From Desulfobulbus sp. (GTDB taxonomy: Bacteria; Desulfobacterota; Desulfobulbia; Desulfobulbales; Desulfobulbaceae), in the NCBI GenBank assembly GCA_017998195.1, contig JAGODN010000034.1, positions 1 to 11,819 of the forward strand: a DNA stretch of 11,819 nucleotides, read 5' to 3'. A program made the position numbers and the translations under genes. Below, one piece after another: positions 7,346 to 11,819 of this stretch (positions within the stretch are counted from its first letter, which is position 1; the number at the start of each line of letters is the position of its first letter). Under the pieces are notes generated by a model that saw only the letters and a list, made by a program, of their open reading frames with translations, ran no database searches and was not told the DNA's origin.

Positions 7346-7751
7346 GGGCGATCTCCGCCACCTGCGGCGAGGTGTCGTCAAGGCGCGAGCGCATCAGGGC
7401 GAGGGCCGCTTCGCTGCCGATGATGCCGAGCACGCTGACCGCCTCGCCGCGCACCCGGTCGACGGGATTGTCCAACTGTACGGCCAGGGAAGGCAGGGCC
7501 AGCGGCAGGTAGTCCGGACAGAGCGTCACCAGTTGCTCGAAGAGCACGGACACACCCAGGCGGACCGCGTACCGTTCGTCCTCGAGCAGTCGGCCGGTCC
7601 AGGACCAGTAGCGCGGCTCCTGGCGGAACATGGCGACGATGTTGTCCGCATGTCCCATGGCGAGGAAGTCGGCGATCACCTGGAGCAGTTCTTCGTCGGA
7701 GGGTTCCCGCAAGGGCGGGCCGGCGCTGGCTTCGGTTGGTGCATTTTTCAT
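7314..7751 (-). CDS. Small HEAT-repeat protein of unknown function
   Basis: This 145-residue, mostly helical protein has no signal peptide or membrane segment and should be cytosolic. After a polar N terminus (1-17) come helices of HEAT-repeat pattern, best seen as VRLGVSVLFEQLV (about 63-75), VRGEAVSVLGIIGS (about 100-113) and VAEIAHDILG (about 131-140). HEAT repeats form protein-binding scaffolds, and no catalytic motif is visible. It is the first gene of the minus-strand operon and its end overlaps the DinG-like helicase gene, so it could be a helicase partner; that is inference from position only. The ATG at 7751 is the only start, because a stop lies 8 codons upstream (7773-7775). It has no recognisable Shine-Dalgarno. 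Confidence 0.75.
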   Translation of the reverse strand: MKNAPTEASAGPPLREPSDEELLQVIADFLAMGHADNIVAMFRQEPRYWSWTGRLLEDERYAVRLGVSVLFEQLVTLCPDYLPLALPSLAVQLDNPVDRVRGEAVSVLGIIGSEAALALMRSRLDDTSPQVAEIAHDILGLPFHG

Positions 7752-7764
7752 GGAAAATTGTGCA

Positions 7765-7778
7765 GGTTGAGGTCAACC
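7765..7778. promoter_or_regulatory. Small palindrome in the leader of the HEAT-dinG operon
   Basis: GGTTGA (7765-7770) and TCAACC (7773-7778) form a perfect inverted repeat with a 2-base centre. It lies between the candidate minus-strand -10 box and the start of the HEAT-repeat gene. It could be an operator half-site pair, or a 5-bp hairpin with the loop AGGT. The function is unproven. Confidence 0.3.
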
Positions 7779-7781
7779 GCG

Positions 7782-7810
7782 TCCATACCACGGTCCGGGA
7801 GCGGTGGCAA
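7782..7810 (-). promoter_or_regulatory. Candidate sigma70 promoter for the minus-strand HEAT-helicase-prenyl synthase-deacetylase operon
   Basis: Read on the minus strand, TTGCCA (7810-7805) and TATGGA (7787-7782) are separated by exactly 17 bases. The -35 matches consensus at 5 of 6 positions, the -10 only at 3. The leader to the ATG at 7751 would be about 25-30 bases. It stands back to back with the promoter of the kinase gene. Confidence 0.45.
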
Positions 7811-7834
7811 TCCGGGAATTATTCCGCCTGCGGC

Positions 7835-7863
7835 TTGACACTTGTTTTGTTCGACAGTAGAGA
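7835..7863 (+). promoter_or_regulatory. sigma70-like promoter for the receiver-GAF-kinase gene
   Basis: A consensus -35 box TTGACA (7835-7840) and a -10-like TAGAGA (7858-7863) are separated by exactly 17 bases. Transcription would begin near 7870, about 50 bases before the ATG at 7920. This argues against the in-frame TTG at 7842 as the start codon, because it lies inside the promoter. Confidence 0.65.
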
Positions 7864-7919
7864 AATCAGGCATCGGCTCTTGCCCTTGCCGCTCCGCCAA
7901 TCCCGAACCCGGACCGTCC

Positions 7920-9752
7920 ATGCCCGAGAGAAATTTTCCGCCTCCTCCCGCCGCCACCATAGCCGATGACGAACTGCTGGAAGGCGACGAGGTGGTGGTG
8001 ATTGTCGATGATTTCCCCGACATCGTCGGTCTGCTCCGGGAATTCCTCGAACAACGCGGTTTTCCTGCGGTGGCGGCGGGTTCCGCCGGCGAATTGCGCC
8101 AGCACCTGGCCACCGGGAACGTGGCCCTGGTCCTGCTCGATATCGGTCTGCCCGATGCGGACGGCATGCAGCTGCTGCCCGAGTTGAAGCAGAGCCGCCC
8201 GGACCTGGCGGTGATCATGCTGACCGCGGTCACCGACCTGCAGACAGCGCTGGTCTGTCTCCGCTACGGGGCGGACGACTACCTCACCAAGCCCGTTCAC
8301 TTCGCCGACCTGCTCACCACCCTGCGCAAGGTGCTGGAAAAGCGGCGGCTGACCATCCGCAACCGGCAGTATCAGCGCCAGATCGAACAGGCGAACTTCC
8401 GCATCCAGCTGGCCCATCAACTGGCCATGAAGATGAACACCGCCTACCTGAGCATGGTCGAACTGGATGAAATCCTCAATGCCATCCTGATCGGCATCAC
8501 CGCCGAGGAAGGGTTGCAGTTCAATCGCGCCTTCCTCGCCCTGTTCGATGAGGCGGGTGAGACCCTGGAGGGCCGGCTGGCCATCGGTCCGGGCAACCGC
8601 GAGGAGGGCGGGCGCATCTGGCAGGACATGGTCGGTCGGGGTTTGCGCCTCGATGACCTGCTCGCCAAGGTGGAGAGCGGGTCGGGCCGGACCGATTCCG
8701 AGGTCAACCGCATTGTCCATGCCCTGCGGGTGGACGCGGCCGCTACGGACCACCTGCTCATCCGCGCGGTCCGCGAACGGCGGTCCATCAACGTGGTCAA
8801 TGGTCACTGTGACAGCCCCGTGCCCCTGGAACTGCTCGGTCTGCTCCAGGAGGACAGCTTCGTTGTCGTGCCCCTGTATTCACCCAGCCGGGCGCTCGGC
8901 GTGATCATTGCCGACCATTTCGTCACCCGGGAACCGATCGTGGACGAGCGGGTGCGGGCGCTCGAGAGTTTCGCCAGCCAGGCCAGCCTGGCCATCGATC
9001 ACTGCCGCCTGTACATGGCCATGCAGGAAAAGATCAAGGAACTCGAGGAGGTGACGGCCGTCCTGGAAAGCAACAAGAACCTGCTCATCGAGGCGGAGCG
9101 GTACTCGGCGGTGGGCCACATGGCCGCCCAACTCGCCCACAGCATCCGCAACCCGATCACCGCCATCGGCGGTACGGCCCGATTGCTGGCGCGGAAAACG
9201 GACAACAGGGATCTGCTGCAGTTTCTCGAGATGATGACCCGGGAGGCGGAGAAAATCGAAAAGATCCTCGAGGACCTGTTCAGTTTCGTCAACCGGAGCA
9301 AGCCGGTGTGCCGGCGAATGGGGCTCGGTCAGCTGATCCACAAATCCCTGCTGCTGCATTTCCGCAGCATGGAGGAAAAAGGGATCCGGCGGATGCTGCG
9401 CCTGCCGGGAATCGATCCGGAGGTGGAGATCGACCCGGAATTGATCCAGCAGGCCCTGGTGCATCTGACCCGCAACAGCATCGAGGCCATGCCCGAGGGC
9501 GGGGAATTGATGGTCGAGGTGCTGGTGGAGGACAAGGAGGTGCGCATTGTCATCAGCGATACCGGCGGCGGCAGCGGCACGGCCGACCTGATGCACGCCA
9601 CCGATCCGTTTTTCACCACCAAGCAGGTCGGCACCGGGGTCGGGCTGACCCTGGTCAAGCGGATCATCGAGGATCATGGCGGCAGCCTGCGCCTGCAGAA
9701 CCGGGCCGGGGGCGGGGTCCGCGCGACCATCACGCTGCCCAGGGCGGTGTAG
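7920..9752 (+). CDS. Response-regulator-type receiver / GAF / histidine kinase fusion protein
   Basis: This 610-residue signalling protein has no transmembrane segment and should be cytosolic. The receiver domain spans about 24-140, with acidic pocket D30-D31, phospho-acceptor D74 (LLDIGLPDADG), T102 and K124 (YLTKPV). A GAF-like sensor region (about 178-365) follows, then a coiled-coil-like linker (366-392). The HisKA domain has H407 in LAHSIRNPI, and the ATPase domain has the N box around N519 (HLTRNSIEAM), DTGGG (547-551) and TTKQVGTGVGLTLV (566-579). H407 is followed by Ser instead of the usual Glu or Asp. No DNA-binding output domain is present, so it probably receives a phosphate or ligand signal and passes it through its kinase to another protein. 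No cognate partner is encoded beside it. The ATG at 7920 was chosen because a good promoter at 7835-7863 excludes the longer frame; the ribosome binding site is poor. Confidence 0.9.
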   Translation: MPERNFPPPPAATIADDELLEGDEVVVIVDDFPDIVGLLREFLEQRGFPAVAAGSAGELRQHLATGNVALVLLDIGLPDADGMQLLPELKQSRPDLAVIMLTAVTDLQTALVCLRYGADDYLTKPVHFADLLTTLRKVLEKRRLTIRNRQYQRQIEQANFRIQLAHQLAMKMNTAYLSMVELDEILNAILIGITAEEGLQFNRAFLALFDEAGETLEGRLAIGPGNREEGGRIWQDMVGRGLRLDDLLAKVESGSGRTDSEVNRIVHALRVDAAATDHLLIRAVRERRSINVVNGHCDSPVPLELLGLLQEDSFVVVPLYSPSRALGVIIADHFVTREPIVDERVRALESFASQASLAIDHCRLYMAMQEKIKELEEVTAVLESNKNLLIEAERYSAVGHMAAQLAHSIRNPITAIGGTARLLARKTDNRDLLQFLEMMTREAEKIEKILEDLFSFVNRSKPVCRRMGLGQLIHKSLLLHFRSMEEKGIRRMLRLPGIDPEVEIDPELIQQALVHLTRNSIEAMPEGGELMVEVLVEDKEVRIVISDTGGGSGTADLMHATDPFFTTKQVGTGVGLTLVKRIIEDHGGSLRLQNRAGGGVRATITLPRAV

Positions 9753-9783
9753 CACCTGCGCCGCTGCCGGCGAAACTGAGGGG

Positions 9784-9822
9784 AAAAGAAAAGGGCGGGT
9801 TCCTGTGCAGGAACCCGCCCTT
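9784..9822 (-). terminator. Strong terminator of the porin gene (minus strand)
   Basis: A perfect 15-bp inverted repeat, 9791-9805 and 9808-9822, is effectively a 14-bp stem with a 4-base loop. On the minus strand it is followed by TTCTTTT, the U-rich tail expected of an intrinsic terminator. It lies about 33 bases after the porin stop codon. On the plus strand there is no T run after the stem, so it is at best a weak terminator for the kinase gene, which ends at 9752. Confidence 0.88.
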
Positions 9823-9855
9823 GGGCGTTACGAGGAACGAGTCAGTTCAAAAGGA

Positions 9856-11160
9856 TCAGAACTTGAGCTCGAACTTGGCGTAGGTGCCGAAGGCGCCGTC
9901 ATCTTCAAGAGCGGAATCCTCGAAGGACGGTGCCAGGTAACCGGCGAGCCAGTAGAAATCGGCGCCCTTGCTGATGGTGTACTGCAGTTTGCCGGAGATT
10001 TCCCAAGCATCGTCCAGGGCCGGGGTGCTGGTGAGCGGGCCGCCGCCCTTGTCCCAAGCGTCGACACTGACATAGGCCAAGTTACCCGTGAGTTTCAGGC
10101 TCTCGCTGACCTGATACATGGCCACCAGGCCGCCCCACATCCAGTCGCCGGTGTCGCCAACCTTGACGGCGCTGATCGGCTCTTCCGTACCGATCATGAT
10201 GAAACCGAAGGCGCGATCAGGCAGGAAGCCGTCCTGGGTGAAGCCGAGGTTCAGAGCCAGGGTCAGGGCGTCCATGGTGTAGCTCGGCATGATGTAACCA
10301 CCAATGCCGTCGTCCTCGGAACCGATGTTGTCCTTGCCGTCGCCGTTGTCGTCCTCGCGCCAGTTGTTGAAGCCGTTCAGGTCGCTCTCGGTGTAGCCGA
10401 ACTCGGCCTGGAAGCCCATGGCGCCGGATTTGCCCTTGGTGTACACGGAGGCGAACATGCCTTCGTTCGGGTTGTTGTAGGCTTGCAGGTCGTCGATGAC
10501 CGCATCCTTTTTCTCCCGGTCGTCGATCTGATAGCCGAGCATGCCGCCAAAGGTCCAGTCCTCGTTGGCCTTGACTTTGAGGTGCCCACCGAAACGCATC
10601 TCGTCATTGTCCTGCTTCTTGTCCTCGGCGATGGTGGACATCTGCGCTTCGTCCATCCACTCGACAAAGGGGTTGAACTCGACGGTATCGGTCTTGACGA
10701 TACCGCGGAGACCGGCAAGGCTGACGTCGTCGTAGAAGAAGTTGGTGGTGGTCGCACCCGGGCCGTAGGTGACGCGGTACTTACCGACCTCGGTGGTGAA
10801 CTGGTCGTTGAAGGGCACGCCGAGCACGGCAACATCCACCCAGATGTTGTCGCCGCCGAGGGTGGCCCGCTCACCCAGGTCGGTGTCAAAGTCACTGGCG
10901 TAGCTGTCGGCGACGCGGATGCGGGCCTTGGCATAGGCGCCGCCGGCAGCGGTGCCGGCCACGTTGAAGCGGATACGGTGATCCAGGTTGGTTTGATCGC
11001 CATCGTCTTTTTGGCCAAAGTCGTAGCTGTCCTTGTAAATCAACCGGGCACGGGCATCGCCGGTGATTTTCACGCCCGGCTCGACGGCAGCCGCGGAAGC
11101 CGTGGAAGCAATACCGCCGGCCAGCAACAAGGCAGCGCCAGTAACGAGTACTTTCTTCAT
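9856..11160 (-). CDS. Outer-membrane porin-like beta-barrel protein
   Basis: This 434-residue exported protein probably forms a channel in the outer membrane. The N terminus is a classic signal peptide: MKK, a hydrophobic core (about 4-19), and cleavage likely after ASA at 23. The mature part shows alternating strands rich in Gly, Tyr and Phe (for example MWGGLVAMYQVSE at 341-353) separated by acidic Asp/Asn-rich loops. It ends in AKFELKF, whose terminal Phe is the usual BAM-complex signal. One loop (about 269-280) contains DDNGDGKDN, which resembles a calcium-binding loop. AAGGAG lies a few bases before the ATG at 11160 and sets the start. It is a single-gene unit with its own promoter and terminator. 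Its base composition is less GC-rich than its neighbours, as is common for highly expressed genes. The substrate is unknown. Confidence 0.88.
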   Translation of the reverse strand: MKKVLVTGAALLLAGGIASTASAAAVEPGVKITGDARARLIYKDSYDFGQKDDGDQTNLDHRIRFNVAGTAAGGAYAKARIRVADSYASDFDTDLGERATLGGDNIWVDVAVLGVPFNDQFTTEVGKYRVTYGPGATTTNFFYDDVSLAGLRGIVKTDTVEFNPFVEWMDEAQMSTIAEDKKQDNDEMRFGGHLKVKANEDWTFGGMLGYQIDDREKKDAVIDDLQAYNNPNEGMFASVYTKGKSGAMGFQAEFGYTESDLNGFNNWREDDNGDGKDNIGSEDDGIGGYIMPSYTMDALTLALNLGFTQDGFLPDRAFGFIMIGTEEPISAVKVGDTGDWMWGGLVAMYQVSESLKLTGNLAYVSVDAWDKGGGPLTSTPALDDAWEISGKLQYTISKGADFYWLAGYLAPSFEDSALEDDGAFGTYAKFELKF

Positions 11161-11166
11161 GTTTTT

Positions 11167-11172
11167 CTCCTT
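11167..11172 (-). promoter_or_regulatory. Ribosome binding site of the porin gene
   Basis: On the minus strand AAGGAG lies 6 bases before the ATG at 11160. It separates the true start from a longer open frame reaching back to about 11271. Confidence 0.85.
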
Positions 11173-11242
11173 TCGCATAGGTGATGGTTTGCGTGTTTCT
11201 CGCGCCAACAAGAAACTTTTTGAACATTTCTCAGGTGGCTGC

Positions 11243-11271
11243 AGAGTAAAGCGTGGAGCCAAGACCGTCAA
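11243..11271 (-). promoter_or_regulatory. sigma70-like promoter of the porin gene
   Basis: On the minus strand TTGACG (11271-11266) and TACTCT (11248-11243) are separated by 17 bases. The -35 matches 5 of 6 consensus positions and the -10 matches 3 of 6. The A-tracts of the 11273-11303 repeat lie directly upstream of the -35, where an UP element would be. The leader would be about 75 bases. Confidence 0.55.
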
Positions 11272-11272
11272 G

Positions 11273-11303
11273 TTTTTTTTACCCCGGTAAAATTTTTTTT
11301 ACC
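11273..11303. repeat. Direct repeat of T8-ACC at 20-base spacing upstream of the porin promoter
   Basis: TTTTTTTTACC occurs at 11273-11283 and again at 11293-11303, exactly 20 bases apart (about two helical turns). The second copy also forms an inverted repeat with GGTAAAA at 11286-11292. On the minus strand these are A-tracts just upstream of the porin -35 box. They could be UP-element DNA, curved DNA or a regulator-binding pair. Confidence 0.7.
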
Positions 11304-11471
11304 TGCCGCTTCGAGCTTCATCGCACAGGCAGGGCAGAAGAAGAAAAAAAGGACTGCAGGGCAGGCGAGTACAGGTTTTTCCGGGCGGTCCGGGCATGGA
11401 TCGTCGATGCGTTTCGGGCTTGTTCGGGAGAGAGGGGCCGGTGCAGAAAGACACCGGATCAGGCAGGGGCA

Positions 11472-11525
11472 GGGAGAAAAGAAAACGCCCGTCGGACCGG
11501 CGGGCAGGCGGTGGTCCGACGGGCG
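11472..11525 (-). terminator. Rho-independent terminator of the partial beta-barrel gene
   Basis: A perfect 13-bp inverted repeat (11486-11498 and 11513-11525) surrounds a 14-base loop. On the minus strand it is followed by a T-rich tail (TTTTCTTTTCTCC, 11485-11473). It is the second of two stem-loops after the barrel gene. Confidence 0.82.
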
Positions 11526-11530
11526 GCGGC

Positions 11531-11565
11531 CGCGTCCCTGCGACCGGAGGGTCGACAGGGACGCG
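11531..11565 (-). other. Stem-loop just after the partial beta-barrel gene
   Basis: CGCGTCCCTGCGACC (11531-11545) pairs over 15 bp with 11550-11565, with one bulged base at 11555 and a GGAG loop. It has no T run after it on either strand, so it is more likely an mRNA 3'-end-stabilising hairpin than a terminator. It lies 12 bases after the stop codon and 5 bases ahead of the real terminator. Confidence 0.65.
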
Positions 11566-11577
11566 TGCCGGGCAGGA

Positions 11578-11819
11578 TCAGAACTTGATGCTGCCGTAGA
11601 GCATGACGTAGGACCAGTCGTCGTCGCCGCCGGTGTGCTCGGTGGCGCCGTCGTCGGGCATGGCCAGGGCCCCGACCAGGGACAGGCTCAGATGGTCGTT
11701 GACCGACCAGTCGATGACCAGGTCCAGTTCGTCGGCGTAGGCATCGTCCTTGACGCCGAAGTCACCGGCATCATGGATGGTGAAGTTGTAGTAGAACAGG
11801 CTGACGGCCACGGGCTCGA
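11578..11819 (-). CDS. Outer-membrane beta-barrel protein, C-terminal end (partial)
   Basis: The 79 residues visible are the end of a protein that begins beyond the right edge of the window. They show alternating strands and acidic turns (for example DELDLVIDWSVNDHLSLSLVG) and end in YVMLYGSIKF, with the C-terminal Phe of outer-membrane barrels. The pattern resembles the last strands of alginate-export (AlgE)-type or other porin families, but the fragment is too short to choose. It is not a close copy of the porin at 9856-11160. Its transcript ends at the tandem stem-loops between 11472 and 11565. Confidence 0.7.
   Translation of the reverse strand, partial: EPVAVSLFYYNFTIHDAGDFGVKDDAYADELDLVIDWSVNDHLSLSLVGALAMPDDGATEHTGGDDDWSYVMLYGSIKF

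Larger units (their letters stand above)
11161..11577. other. Intergenic region between the two beta-barrel genes
   Basis: This 417-base gap has no convincing gene. From left to right it holds the porin ribosome binding site, leader and promoter, then the T8-ACC repeats (11273-11303). After them comes a stretch with no recognised feature except a small inverted repeat (CCGGTG at 11438-11443, CACCGG at 11452-11457). Last are two strong stem-loops (11486-11565) that end the barrel gene to the right. Confidence 0.65.

Noticed and set aside
7278..7838. A 186-codon plus-strand open frame opposite the HEAT-repeat gene
   Set aside because: It has no motif or good ribosome binding site, and it would run into the TTGACA promoter of the kinase gene. 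The minus-strand frame has the HEAT pattern and overlaps the helicase in operon style.
7842..7919. A TTG start 26 codons upstream of the kinase ATG
   Set aside because: It lies between the -35 and -10 boxes of the promoter, and the added residues look nothing like a receiver domain.
9676..11184. A 502-codon open frame on the plus strand, antisense to the porin gene
   Set aside because: It mirrors the porin in frame, its protein is a low-complexity Gly/Val/Ala/Asp string with no domain, and the opposite strand has a signal peptide, ribosome binding site, promoter and terminator.

Overview
The window looks like ordinary chromosome from a GC-rich, Gram-negative, diderm bacterium. The evidence for a diderm is two outer-membrane beta-barrel proteins ending in Phe, a signal peptide, a SPOR-domain envelope protein and a possible lipoprotein. 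The gene set would suit a deltaproteobacterial (Desulfobulbales-type) genome: an ExeA-like ATPase fused to SPOR, ispH of the MEP pathway, a long-chain prenyl synthase, a YibQ-type deacetylase, a DinG/XPD helicase and a receiver-GAF-kinase protein. That placement is inferred from gene types only, and no database search was run.

Layout. Bases 1-348 are the 3' end of a 23S rRNA gene. A complete 5S rRNA (397-510) and a perfect 14-bp stem-loop terminator (523-553) follow, closing an rrn operon. A 308-base gap (558-865) holds a plausible promoter and then a plus-strand pair: the membrane-anchored ExeA-like ATPase with a SPOR domain, and ispH 17 bases after it. A terminator follows ispH, with three similar 20-base stem-loops packed between ispH and the convergent operon.

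Four genes lie on the minus strand from 7751 down to 3386, in transcription order: a small HEAT-repeat protein, a DinG-like iron-sulfur helicase, a long-chain polyprenyl diphosphate synthase and a YibQ-like divergent polysaccharide deacetylase. They overlap or are 14 bases apart, so they probably form one translationally coupled operon. The 168 bases between 7751 and 7920 carry back-to-back sigma70-like promoters. The plus-strand one (TTGACA, 17 bases, TAGAGA) drives a 610-residue receiver-GAF-histidine kinase.

The last part is outer membrane. A 434-residue porin-like barrel on the minus strand has a signal peptide, a strong ribosome binding site, a strong terminator, and an upstream region with A/T tracts repeated at 20-base spacing. 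Beyond it is the C-terminal end of a second barrel protein, cut by the window edge and followed by two tandem stem-loops.

How the genes fit together. IspH makes the C5 isoprenoid precursors, which the prenyl synthase can elongate into a quinone side chain. The SPOR ATPase and the deacetylase both belong to the cell envelope, and the kinase probably acts in a phosphorelay whose partners lie outside the window. I see no mobile element, CRISPR array, prophage, toxin or defence island. The most notable items are the SPOR-fused ATPase, the kinase with Ser next to its phospho-His, the stem-loop array after ispH, and the phased A/T-tract repeats at the porin promoter.
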